NCBI GenBank assembly: GCA_027593305.1 | Contig: JAQCJA010000013.1 | Coordinates: 1-23,152 of the forward strand | DNA length: 23,152 nt | Source of the DNA: a bacterium | GTDB lineage: Bacteria > Latescibacterota > UBA2968 > UBA8231 | Reading direction: 5' to 3' | Part shown: positions 14,365 to 22,388 of the stretch, in pieces | Layout of the letters: each line of letters opens with the position of its first letter | How positions within the stretch are numbered: position 1 is the stretch's first letter | The notes under the pieces: model-generated | The model's input: the letters and a program-made list of their open reading frames with translations, nothing else | What the model was told of the DNA's origin: nothing | Databases searched by the model: none | Made by a program: the position numbers and the translations under genes

Positions 14365-17300
14365 TCAGATCTTCCACGACATACCGCCTGCTGGCCCGCA
14401 TGGGGCGCGCCAGACTGCTCACCAGACTGCTCACCGGGCTGCTCACGGCGCTGCTTACGGCAGGCACGGCAATGGCCGCGTCCCGGCAGACCGACGTGGG
14501 CGTGCGCGCCATCGGCATGGGCGGGGCTTTCTCTGCCGTCGCCTCTGATGCAACTGGCATTCGCTGGAACCCGGCAGCCATCGCCGCCCTGCAGCGGCAG
14601 GAGATCGACGCGGCCTACGCGGATCGTTTTGGGCTGGGACTGGATGAGTCCTATCTGGCCTACGTCCTGCCCATCACCGAGCGCCACGCCTTCGGCTTCG
14701 ACTGGTTTCACCGGGGATTCGATGACGTCGATGCCGGCCTTGGACTGCAGTCGTCGCAGAACATACTCAGCGTGGTCTCTGGTTACCGCAACGGCATTGC
14801 CCGGCTGCAGCCCATTCTCGGCAATGCCTCCTTCGGCCTGGCTGCCAAGTGGCTTGCCCAGGACGCCAAACTCGACGGGCGCTCGGTCATGTCCGCCTCG
14901 GGTGTCGGGCTGGATGTTGGCCTGCTCTACCCGCTGCCGCACAATCTCCGCTTCGGCTTCGCCATCCAGGACGTCGGCGGCACTTCGGTGGAGCACGACT
15001 CCGGGCTCAACGAGACCATCTTCGACAGCCGCTGGCGCGCGGGTCTTGCCTGGAAGCCGGTGGAGGGCCTCACACTGGCCACAGACATCGATGACCACCT
15101 GCGTCTCGGCGGCGAATACTGGGTCCAGGGACTGCTGGCGCTGCGTGCCGGCGTGCGCACCGAACTGGACACGCCGGACAGCCGCAGCGATGCCACCACG
15201 ACCAGCTTCGGCCTGGGCATTGGCTACCGCTTCGCGCAGATCGACTATGCCTACGAGCGCCATCCGGTCCTGGATGCGACGCATTACACATCGGTATCTC
15301 TCGCCTACAACCCGCGCGTTGTCACCATCAAGGACGCCACTATTCGTCCGAACCCGGTGTTTCGCTCGCTTTATCCGCACTACCAGGAGAGCGATTTCTA
15401 TGATGTCGTGCTGACCAATTCGGCGCCGCAGGCGATCGAAGCGACGGTCGCGCTGTTCGTGCCGCGGATGATGAGCGTGCCCCATACCGAGACCATCACG
15501 CTGCCGCCGCAGAGTTCCGAGAAGTATGCCTTCTCCGTAACCTTCGATGCCGACCTGTTCAACGAACCGGACGCCTCCTACGATCACTTCGTCACACCCG
15601 TCGTTTCTGTGACCTACTCCAGGGACCGCCGGGACCAGCGTGTCGAGCGGCAGCTGGAGCGTGTCTACATCGCCGGCAAGGGCAAGCTCAGCTGGAACAT
15701 CGAAGGCATGGCCGCCGCCTTCGTCACACCATCAGACCTCGCCGTGGCGGGGCTGGCCCGCGGTCTGGTGCAACGCTATGACGAGGTGCTGGCAGGCAAG
15801 TTCAATCACTCGAACATCGGCAAGGCAGCCATACTTTTTGATGCCCTGGGTATGTATCGCCTCAGCTACCAGGCGGATCAGAAGACGCCCTTTGCCAGCA
15901 TTTCCGACGACAAGACGATCTTTGACACCGTGCAGTACCCCAGCGAGTTGCTCGCCAAGGCGGACGGTGTCGACGTCAAGATCGGTGACTGCGACGATCT
16001 CACGGTGCTCTTCGCGTCGCTGCTGGAGAACCTGAGCATCGATACGGCGTTCCTTGAGGCCAATGACCCGGGGGCGGGACACATCTATCTGATGTTCGAC
16101 TCCGGCATCCCCCTCGACCGGGCGGAGGACCACTTCACCAGTTCTGCCGAGTACGTCGAATGGCAGGGGCGCGTCTGGATCCCGGTGGAAACGACGATGT
16201 ACGGCTTCCCCTTTGCCGACGCCTGGCGCCAGGGCGTCAACGAGTACAAGCGTCTCAAACCCCGCAGCCTGATCAACGAGGTCTACGTCCAGAAGTGGAT
16301 GCAGGCATACAAGGCCCCCGTATTGCCGGCGCAGGATATCCTGCTGCCCGCGGCGGACAGGGTCGACAGCCTGCTGTCGCGTGACCTCGAGTTCTTTGAT
16401 CGACGGACCGACGAGATTGCCCTCGGTTCGGTGACCTCCCTCGATACGCCGGATGGTGCCTACGACGCCGGTGTCGCCTACATGCGCGCCAATCACCTGG
16501 ACAAGGCGTCCGCCATGTTTGCGCGCGCCCTCGGGATGCGCGCCGATCATGCCGATGCCCTCAACGCCCAGGGGGTGATCGCCACTCGACGGGGCAGGTA
16601 CGACGAGGCTCTCGAGTACTATCGTCGCTCCCTCGTGGTCGATGACAACACCGGCGTGCGCATGAACATCGCCCTGACCTACTACCTCAATGGCGAGCGC
16701 GAACGCGCGGACGCATCCTTCAGCGAAGTGGTCTCTCTCGATGAGAGCTACGGCGAACTGTTCGATTTCCTCGCCTCGGTGGCTGACGCGGAACAATACT
16801 ACGAGATCGGCGTCAGCTATCTGCGGCAATTGCGGTTGGAACAGGCCATCGAGCAGTTTGACCTGGCAGTCGGGGCCGATGCCGGCTTTGCCGACGCACT
16901 CAATGCGCGCGGTGTCGTGCTGGCCCGTCAGGGACGGGCCGAAGAAGCCCTGCCGGATTTTGAGCGGGCGGCACAATTGCAGCCTGAACAGATGGGTTTC
17001 CGTCTGAACGTGGCCCTCGCCCATCACCTTCTGGGCAACTACGAGCGCGCCGACATTCTCTATCGTCAGGTGGTCGCCGAAGATGACAGTTACGTGGGCT
17101 TGTTTGATTTTCTCGCCGCCACAGAAACAGCGGAAGAAAGCTACCGCCTCGCCACAGGTTACATGCAGCAGGAGCAGTGGGACAAAGCCCTTGAACGCCT
17201 TGATGATGCTCTGCGGGCCGATCCGCGGATGGCGACAGCACACAACGCCCGCGGCGTCGTGCTGACAAACCTCGGTGACTATGAGGAAGCCTTCACCATG

Positions 17301-17471
17301 TTCGAGCGGGCCGAGGAACTGGCACCGACGGATGCGGGAATCCGCCTGAATATGGCCATCGTCCGTTACCTTCAGGGGCGTCGCCACGAGGCGGCCGTCA
17401 TCTATCGGCAACTGCTGGAGATGGCGCCGACCTACGAGGGTTATCTCGATGTGCTCCTGGAGACCGAGTAA
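14361..17471 (+). CDS. Fusion: PorV-like outer-membrane barrel, Ig-like, transglutaminase-like domain and TPRs
   Basis: This 1,036-residue protein has a signal peptide ending in TAMA. Residues about 42-320 look like a PorV/UPF0164-type outer-membrane barrel: the diagnostic VRAIGMGGAFSAVASDATGIRWNPA start, then alternating strand pairs. Residues 320-440 have an Ig-like pattern. Residues about 450-650 form a transglutaminase-like domain with IGDCDD (C544), GAGHIYLMFD (H574) and WIPVETT (E610), spaced as a Cys-His-acid triad. Residues about 700-1036 are three units of about 110 residues, each a TPR pair ending in a motif such as SYGELFDFLA, SYVGLFDFLA or TYEGYLDVLL. The ATG overlaps the stop of the preceding gene. 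PorV in Bacteroidota shuttles C-terminal-domain cargo to the PorU cysteine sortase; having a barrel and a cysteine-enzyme fold in one chain, next to such cargo, is suggestive. Catalytic activity is not shown, and a degenerate, structural transglutaminase fold is possible. Confidence 0.82.
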   Translation: MIRSSTTYRLLARMGRARLLTRLLTGLLTALLTAGTAMAASRQTDVGVRAIGMGGAFSAVASDATGIRWNPAAIAALQRQEIDAAYADRFGLGLDESYLAYVLPITERHAFGFDWFHRGFDDVDAGLGLQSSQNILSVVSGYRNGIARLQPILGNASFGLAAKWLAQDAKLDGRSVMSASGVGLDVGLLYPLPHNLRFGFAIQDVGGTSVEHDSGLNETIFDSRWRAGLAWKPVEGLTLATDIDDHLRLGGEYWVQGLLALRAGVRTELDTPDSRSDATTTSFGLGIGYRFAQIDYAYERHPVLDATHYTSVSLAYNPRVVTIKDATIRPNPVFRSLYPHYQESDFYDVVLTNSAPQAIEATVALFVPRMMSVPHTETITLPPQSSEKYAFSVTFDADLFNEPDASYDHFVTPVVSVTYSRDRRDQRVERQLERVYIAGKGKLSWNIEGMAAAFVTPSDLAVAGLARGLVQRYDEVLAGKFNHSNIGKAAILFDALGMYRLSYQADQKTPFASISDDKTIFDTVQYPSELLAKADGVDVKIGDCDDLTVLFASLLENLSIDTAFLEANDPGAGHIYLMFDSGIPLDRAEDHFTSSAEYVEWQGRVWIPVETTMYGFPFADAWRQGVNEYKRLKPRSLINEVYVQKWMQAYKAPVLPAQDILLPAADRVDSLLSRDLEFFDRRTDEIALGSVTSLDTPDGAYDAGVAYMRANHLDKASAMFARALGMRADHADALNAQGVIATRRGRYDEALEYYRRSLVVDDNTGVRMNIALTYYLNGERERADASFSEVVSLDESYGELFDFLASVADAEQYYEIGVSYLRQLRLEQAIEQFDLAVGADAGFADALNARGVVLARQGRAEEALPDFERAAQLQPEQMGFRLNVALAHHLLGNYERADILYRQVVAEDDSYVGLFDFLAATETAEESYRLATGYMQQEQWDKALERLDDALRADPRMATAHNARGVVLTNLGDYEEAFTMFERAEELAPTDAGIRLNMAIVRYLQGRRHEAAVIYRQLLEMAPTYEGYLDVLLETE
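14415..14462 (+). repeat. Four 12-base repeats encoding the signal-peptide core
   Basis: CTGCTCACCAGA, CTGCTCACCGGG, CTGCTCACGGCG and CTGCTTACGGCA follow in tandem and encode LLTR-LLTG-LLTA-LLTA, the hydrophobic core of the signal peptide of the barrel fusion. Unit gain or loss would keep the frame and only change core length. Confidence 0.85.
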
Positions 17472-17483
17472 GGCCAACAGGCA

Positions 17484-17499
17484 TGTGACACAGGTCACG
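17484..17499 (+). promoter_or_regulatory. CRP/FNR-family operator-like palindrome, site 1
   Basis: TGTGACACAGGTCACG fits the CRP pattern TGTGA-N6-TCACA at 9 of 10 half-site positions. It lies 13 bases after the stop codon of the barrel fusion and about 130 bases before the small exported protein. Confidence 0.5.
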
Positions 17500-17516
17500 C
17501 CAGGACTTTGTCACGA

Positions 17517-17532
17517 AGTGATACAGATCATG
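17517..17532 (+). promoter_or_regulatory. CRP/FNR-family operator-like palindrome, site 2
   Basis: AGTGATACAGATCATG is a weaker TGTGA-N6-TCACA match (8 of 10). Its centre is 33 bp from that of site 1, close to three helical turns. A core promoter is not clear; TTGCCC at 17538-17543 has no well-spaced -10, and TAAGAC at 17566-17571 is one candidate, as expected for an activator-dependent promoter. Confidence 0.4.
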
Positions 17533-17626
17533 TCGCGTTGCCCGAAAGCGGCCGAAGTTACACAGTAAGACATAGCACACAGCGCGACCCCGCGTTGGAA
17601 ACCAACGACGAACAGGAGAGCCTATC

Positions 17627-18130
17627 ATGAGTGCGCCCAAGTGGATGGTTGCCCTGGCGTTGCTCGCTCTTGCAGTGCCAGTGGTGGCTCAGGAGGCGAC
17701 GGTGACCAGCGCCGACGCGATCAACGTTGACGATGTGGTGGACGAGGAGTGGTTGAACACGATCTGGACGCAGGTCGACGATCTCGTCAAGGTTGAGGAG
17801 CACAAACTGCAGGAGACGGTCACCGTCGCCGGTGTGCGTGGTGCCGAGGCCGAGGATGTGATCCTCGACAAACTGTATTACAAGGGCGCCAAGCGATATC
17901 CCAGCCAGGACAAGCTGAACAAGGCGATCGAAACACTGAAGAAAGCCGTTGCGGATGCCCCGAAGGGGCCCAACACGCCGATGCAGAAGTACTTCATCGC
18001 TCAGTGTTACGAAAAGCTCGGCAAGGTAGACGAAGCACGCGAACAGTATGGCCGCGTGTCTAAGGAACACCCGCAGTCAACCTGGGCTGCCAAGGCCGGC
18101 AAGGATCTCGAGCGGATGGCGGCGCGCTGA
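17627..18130 (+). CDS. Small exported TPR-like protein
   Basis: This 167-residue protein has a clear signal peptide (K5, hydrophobic core, VVA before Q22) and no lipobox, so it is probably periplasmic. AGGAGA at 17614-17619 sets the ATG at 17627. Residues about 30-80 are acidic and mixed helix/strand with no family I recognise. Residues about 80-165 contain TPR-like helices: KLNKAIETLKKAVADAP, then MQKYFIAQCYEKLGKVDEAREQYGRVSKEHP, ending in a basic helix. It stands alone between the CRP-like sites and a strong terminator, so it forms a single-gene unit likely to be under CRP-family control. A role as periplasmic scaffold is only a generic guess. Confidence 0.8.
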   Translation: MSAPKWMVALALLALAVPVVAQEATVTSADAINVDDVVDEEWLNTIWTQVDDLVKVEEHKLQETVTVAGVRGAEAEDVILDKLYYKGAKRYPSQDKLNKAIETLKKAVADAPKGPNTPMQKYFIAQCYEKLGKVDEAREQYGRVSKEHPQSTWAAKAGKDLERMAAR

Positions 18131-18158
18131 GCCAGTGCTTCTGGTGAATGCTTGTGGA

Positions 18159-18193
18159 AAAAGGAGCGGTCGGCGCGCCCGGCCCCTCCTTTT
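18159..18193 (+). terminator. Rho-independent terminator after the small exported protein
   Basis: AAAAGGAG (18159-18166) pairs with CTCCTTTT (18186-18193), and inside it GGTCGG pairs with CCGGCC around the loop CGCGC, with a C/C mismatch between the two stems. The right arm itself supplies the T run. It ends just 21 bases before the cyclase ATG, so the cyclase depends on read-through or on a promoter overlapping this hairpin. Confidence 0.75.
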
Positions 18194-18214
18194 GTGTTAG
18201 GTTTCGCACCTATC

Positions 18215-21001
18215 ATGGCCAACAAGGTCCAGAAACAAGATCAGATCATCCAGCTGACGCTCGGCCCATTGGTCGGTGTGCTGGTCTTCCTGTTCTCCCT
18301 GAGCCTGCTCTACGGACGCGCGGAACTGGTCACGTACGACTGGCGGTTCAACGTACGCAACTCGGTTTTTGGCTCGCCGACGATGACCCCCAGCCTGGGG
18401 ACGATCGCCATCGATCTGGAGAGTGTCGAGGGGGAAGGCCGCTACCAGGATTGGACGCGTGACAAGTACACCGAAGTCGTCCGACTCCTGAGCGACTATG
18501 GTGCTCGTCTCGTCGGCTTCGACGTGTTTTTCATCGAGCCCTCGACCAATTCGGTATCGGAGAGTCAGATTCGCGCGCTGCAGGTTATCGATGCAGAATC
18601 GATCGATAGGCTTCTGGCCCATTCCGACTTCGATGAGATGTTCCGCCAGGCAATCGCCCAGGCGGACAACGTCTATCTGGCACAGACCGTCGTTGTGCCC
18701 GATATCGTCCGCTCCAGCGAGCCGCGCACGGACGACCAGGAGTTGGTGCTGGGGCAGATCCGTGCCAACGCCCCGCGCCTGCTGGTCGCTGCCGGCAGCA
18801 GCACGCTCGCCCGAGGCATCGACTTTGACCCGCCCCTGCGTTCGCTGCGCGAGGCTGCCAGGGGGTTTGCCTACGCGCAGACGATCACGGATGTCGATGG
18901 CGCCCGGCGGCGTTATCCTCTGGTCTACCAGTACGAGGACGTCATCTTCCCGTCGATGGCTCTGGCCATGGCATGTGACCTTCTCGCAGTACCCCTGTCG
19001 GCGGTCGAAGTTGATCCTGGCAAGCACGTCCGACTGCCGCAGGCGCACATGCTCGACGGGAAGGTCCGCGATCTCAACATCCCGATCGATGCCCTGGGCA
19101 ACATGAACGTCAACTGGGCGGGACGGTGGCGGGACACCTTCAACCACTATCCCCACATGAGCCTGCGACGGGCGGCTCGCAGACAGGTCCAGCAGGACCT
19201 GCTCGACGAGATGAAGCGTCTCGTCGCCGAGGACCCGCAGATGACGGACGTGCGCAAGATGGTCGGCGCACTGATTCGGTCGGGACATACCGATCGCGAC
19301 ATGCTGCAGACCGTGCTGCGCCTGTTCAAGCAGGCCAGCGGCGCAGAAGCGGCACTGCGCCAGAACCCCGAGCTGACGGCGCAGTCCTTCTGGCAATCAC
19401 AGGGGATCGACGTCCCGCCCGAGAAGAACATCCTGCTTTTTGAGCAGGTGAAGCGCACCCGGGATATTGCCACGCAGCTTGCTCAGGACCCCGACGTGAC
19501 TGTCGCCGATGTGCAGGCAACACGCCCCGACGAGGATCCGATCCTCGTCGAGCAGAGCCTCTACTTTGTGCGCTCCAGTCTCGATGGCGGGGCTCTGCCT
19601 GCCCGTGCCATGCCGCCGGTGTTCATTCCTTTCGAGCCCTACCAGCCTCGTCAGGGATCCTCAGCCTCGATCACGCCCGAAGATGTCGCCGGCAAGGTTC
19701 TGTTCTACGGGCTCACCGCACCAGGGACGACCGACCTCAGCGTCACGCCGGTGGAGGGCAACTACCCCATGGTGGGTATCTACCCCAACGTGCTCAATAC
19801 AATCCTCCAGGGCGCTTTCATTCGCCGCATGCCCGCCTGGACCAACGGCCTGATCATCATTGCCCTTGGCGTGCTGCTGTCCCTCGTCATCCCGGGGCTC
19901 CGTGTGCTGACAGGGGCCGCCCTGATTGCGACTCTTGTCGGCCTCTATGCTGCGGCAGCATTCTTCGCTTTCACCCACGCCGGCGTGTGGCTGGACGTCG
20001 TCGCGCCGTTGTTGACGATGGTCGTCGGCTACCTGGTGTTGACCATCTACGGTTATGTGATCAAGGAGAAGGAAAAGGACTTCGTGCAGGGCGCCTTCGG
20101 CCACTACCTGTCCCCGGCCGTGGTCAATGAGATCATGAGCAATCCGGGCATGGTGGACCAGCTGGGGGGCGAGGAACGGGTCATGACTGCGTTCTTCTCG
20201 GATGTGGCCAGCTTCTCGACGATCTCCGAGTGCCTGACACCCGTGGAACTGGTGAACTTCATCAACGAGTACTTGACGGAGATGTGCGCCATTGTCGAGA
20301 AGTATGGCGGCACCATCGACAAGTTCGAAGGGGACGCAGTGCTGGCCTTCTACGGCGCGCCCGTTTACTACGATGACCACGCCGTACGCGGCTGCCTGGC
20401 CTGCGTGGATCAGCAGCGACGTCTGGCCGAGATGCGGGAGCGCTGGGAAAAGGACAATTCCCTTCCGGTCCCGCTGCAGCTGCTGCGGCGACGCTGGGAG
20501 AGCCAGGGACGCCCCTTCGCCCACGTGCGTATGGGCCTCACCGCCGGCCCGATGGTGGTGGGCAATATGGGTTCCAGGTCCCGCACCGATTACACGATGA
20601 TGGGCGACACGGTGAACCTGGCGGCCCGCTTCGAAAGCGGCCAGAAGATCTACGGCACGGCGATCATGGTGAACGAGGCGATCTATGCGGCCGTGAAGGA
20701 TCTGGTCGAGACGCGCCGCCTTGATATCATTCAGGTGGTTGGCAAGGAAGCGCCCGTGACGGCATACGAAGTCCTCGAACGCAAGGGCGAGTTGAACCAG
20801 CAGAAGCAGGACGTGGTCGGGCTGTACAATCGCGGGTTGGAGCTCTACGACCGCTTTGAGTTTGCCGAAGCCAGGCGTCTGTTCGAGCAGGCCGTCGGCG
20901 TCGACGCAACCGACGGGCCGTCGGCATTGTATGCCGACAGATGCGAGGATTACATCGACAATCCGCCGACGGATCTCGTTTTTCGCGCCCAGAGCAAGTA
21001 A
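18215..21001 (+). CDS. CHASE2-domain class III adenylate/guanylate cyclase
   Basis: This 928-residue membrane protein is counted from ATG 18215; the open frame extends to a TTG at 18152, but that stretch is the terminator hairpin. A transmembrane helix at about 13-34 leads to an extracytoplasmic CHASE2 sensor (about 35-535). Two or three membrane helices (about 545-625) follow, then the class III cyclase domain (about 645-845) and a short TPR-like tail (GLELYDRFEFAEARRLFEQAV). Catalytic residues are present: metal ligands D663 (FFSDVASFS) and D707 (KFEGDAV), and N801 and R805 in VNLAARFE. K703 in IDKFEGD and D792 in TDYTMMGDTVN suit adenine, so cAMP is the likely product. The CHASE2 domain has a long helical insertion at about 318-485. 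No ribosome binding site is visible. CpoB-like, unknown and BamD genes follow. Confidence 0.93.
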   Translation: MANKVQKQDQIIQLTLGPLVGVLVFLFSLSLLYGRAELVTYDWRFNVRNSVFGSPTMTPSLGTIAIDLESVEGEGRYQDWTRDKYTEVVRLLSDYGARLVGFDVFFIEPSTNSVSESQIRALQVIDAESIDRLLAHSDFDEMFRQAIAQADNVYLAQTVVVPDIVRSSEPRTDDQELVLGQIRANAPRLLVAAGSSTLARGIDFDPPLRSLREAARGFAYAQTITDVDGARRRYPLVYQYEDVIFPSMALAMACDLLAVPLSAVEVDPGKHVRLPQAHMLDGKVRDLNIPIDALGNMNVNWAGRWRDTFNHYPHMSLRRAARRQVQQDLLDEMKRLVAEDPQMTDVRKMVGALIRSGHTDRDMLQTVLRLFKQASGAEAALRQNPELTAQSFWQSQGIDVPPEKNILLFEQVKRTRDIATQLAQDPDVTVADVQATRPDEDPILVEQSLYFVRSSLDGGALPARAMPPVFIPFEPYQPRQGSSASITPEDVAGKVLFYGLTAPGTTDLSVTPVEGNYPMVGIYPNVLNTILQGAFIRRMPAWTNGLIIIALGVLLSLVIPGLRVLTGAALIATLVGLYAAAAFFAFTHAGVWLDVVAPLLTMVVGYLVLTIYGYVIKEKEKDFVQGAFGHYLSPAVVNEIMSNPGMVDQLGGEERVMTAFFSDVASFSTISECLTPVELVNFINEYLTEMCAIVEKYGGTIDKFEGDAVLAFYGAPVYYDDHAVRGCLACVDQQRRLAEMRERWEKDNSLPVPLQLLRRRWESQGRPFAHVRMGLTAGPMVVGNMGSRSRTDYTMMGDTVNLAARFESGQKIYGTAIMVNEAIYAAVKDLVETRRLDIIQVVGKEAPVTAYEVLERKGELNQQKQDVVGLYNRGLELYDRFEFAEARRLFEQAVGVDATDGPSALYADRCEDYIDNPPTDLVFRAQSK

Positions 21002-21081
21002 CCGTCGTCGGCCCTGTGACCCCGGCACTCTGGACCAACAACGTCTTGCGGCGCATCTTTACAGACTTGCCCTGCCTACCA

Positions 21082-21792
21082 ATGACACTCCTGCGAGCAA
21101 CATTTTCTGCCATGGTCCTGCCTGTGGTTCTGTTCATGGTTCTGGCCATGGCCCTGAGCCAGTTCGGCTGTGCCGCCGGCTCTGACGAACTTGTCGCCCG
21201 CCTCGACGCGTCGGATGCCGACCTGCGCGACCACGTGACGGCTCTGGAGCGCTCCCTCGATGCTGCCTACGATCGCGAAAAGGCCCTGGCCGAACGGCTG
21301 CGCCGCATGGAAGAGAATGTGGCCATGATGCAGGCCCGCGTTGCCGCTACAGGGGAACGGATCGACAGTCTGGGTCGTCTGCCAGCCGGCCATGGCGCGC
21401 CGGCTGGGACCGGATTCGATGTGGCTGCCGCCTATGCCGCCGCTTATGCGCAACACCAGAAGCAGGAGTACGAGGCGGCTCTGGCTGCCTTTGCCCAGAT
21501 CGTGGAACGCGCCCCGACACACGCCCTGGCCGACAATGCCCAGTACTGGATCGGTGAATCATACTATGCCCTGGGTCGCTTCCGGCAGGCGTTGGCCGCG
21601 TTCACCCGTGTCCTGTCTTTCGAGACAACCGAAAAAGATGATGACGCGCAGCTGATGATCGCCCGCTCGTATCTGGCCCTGGGAGAAAAGGACCAGGCCG
21701 TTGCCGCTTTCCGCCGACTGCTCAGTGAGCACAGCGACAGCGAGTATGCCGCGACGGCCCTGAAAGAGCTGCGCTATCTGGAGGGTTCATGA
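21082..21792 (+). CDS. CpoB/YbgF-like envelope protein (coiled coil plus TPRs)
   Basis: This 236-residue protein starts at ATG 21082; ATG 21112 is an alternative inside the hydrophobic segment. The N-terminal hydrophobic segment ends in LSQFGC (C30), only a loose lipobox because the -3 residue is Q, so it is either a lipoprotein or cleaved by signal peptidase I nearby. Residues about 35-95 form a charged coiled coil, and residues about 115-230 hold three TPRs (YEAALAAFAQIVERAP, RQALAAFTRVLSFET, DQAVAAFRRLLSEHSDSEYA). This is the layout of CpoB/YbgF, the periplasmic partner of the Tol-Pal system that coordinates outer-membrane constriction and peptidoglycan synthesis. No tol or pal genes are in the window. 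Its stop overlaps the next start (ATGA). Confidence 0.8.
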   Translation: MTLLRATFSAMVLPVVLFMVLAMALSQFGCAAGSDELVARLDASDADLRDHVTALERSLDAAYDREKALAERLRRMEENVAMMQARVAATGERIDSLGRLPAGHGAPAGTGFDVAAAYAAAYAQHQKQEYEAALAAFAQIVERAPTHALADNAQYWIGESYYALGRFRQALAAFTRVLSFETTEKDDDAQLMIARSYLALGEKDQAVAAFRRLLSEHSDSEYAATALKELRYLEGS

Positions 21793-22388
21793 GATCCGCC
21801 CTTGTCTGCTTCTGTCTGGCAGGTCTTCTTGCCGTCGGATCTGCGGCAGCTCTCGAACCCAGCAATCTGGATCTTGTCACGCAGACCGCCCAGCAGGCTC
21901 TGCGCAATGCGCTGACGGATCTGACACTGCCGGAGCATGGCGACGGTTCAGCCCCTGGCCTGATCGCCGTCGCCGCCGGTTCCACCCATGCGGCCAACTG
22001 GCTCTTCGAGCACATGCTTGTGGAGGACCTGGTATCGCGAGGGCTTGAGGTCGCCATCGACCCCGCTGCCGATACGCAGTTGTCGTGGCGGGTCGTCGAC
22101 CTCGGCATCAACGGCCAGACCGGGCTCATGGGGGGGTCTGTAACACGTCGCTGCCGGGTCGTCGTCCGCCTCGAACTGCGCCAGGCGGGTGAATTGGTAT
22201 GGTCCGGTGACGGGCATGCGGAACAGCAGGACAGGATTCCCAAGGGCCAGCTTGATGCCCTGCAGCACTCGCGTTTCGGGTTCGCCAAAACGGACCTGGA
22301 GCAACGCACCTGGGGCAAGTACGTCGAGCCCGTGATTATTTCGGCCGTCCTCGGCAGCCTCGTCTACCTCTTCTTCTCGAATCGATGA
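21789..22388 (+). CDS. Unknown exported protein with C-terminal membrane helix
   Basis: This 199-residue protein has a signal peptide (RSALVCFCLAGLLAVGSAAA, cleavage before LEPS) and a C-terminal hydrophobic helix (VIISAVLGSLVYLFFS, about 180-196) followed by a short N-R tail. The mature domain should face the periplasm, tethered at its C-terminus. The middle alternates strands and helices (ANWLFEHMLVEDLVSRGLEVAID, QLSWRVVDLGI, CRVVVRLELRQAGELVWSGDG). That recalls FlgO/TolB-N-like or LptE-like small envelope domains, but I cannot assign it to a family. GGAGGG precedes the ATG by only three bases. The gene overlaps cpoB-like upstream and bamD downstream by four bases each, so it is probably part of outer-membrane biogenesis. 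Confidence 0.8.
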   Translation: MRSALVCFCLAGLLAVGSAAALEPSNLDLVTQTAQQALRNALTDLTLPEHGDGSAPGLIAVAAGSTHAANWLFEHMLVEDLVSRGLEVAIDPAADTQLSWRVVDLGINGQTGLMGGSVTRRCRVVVRLELRQAGELVWSGDGHAEQQDRIPKGQLDALQHSRFGFAKTDLEQRTWGKYVEPVIISAVLGSLVYLFFSNR

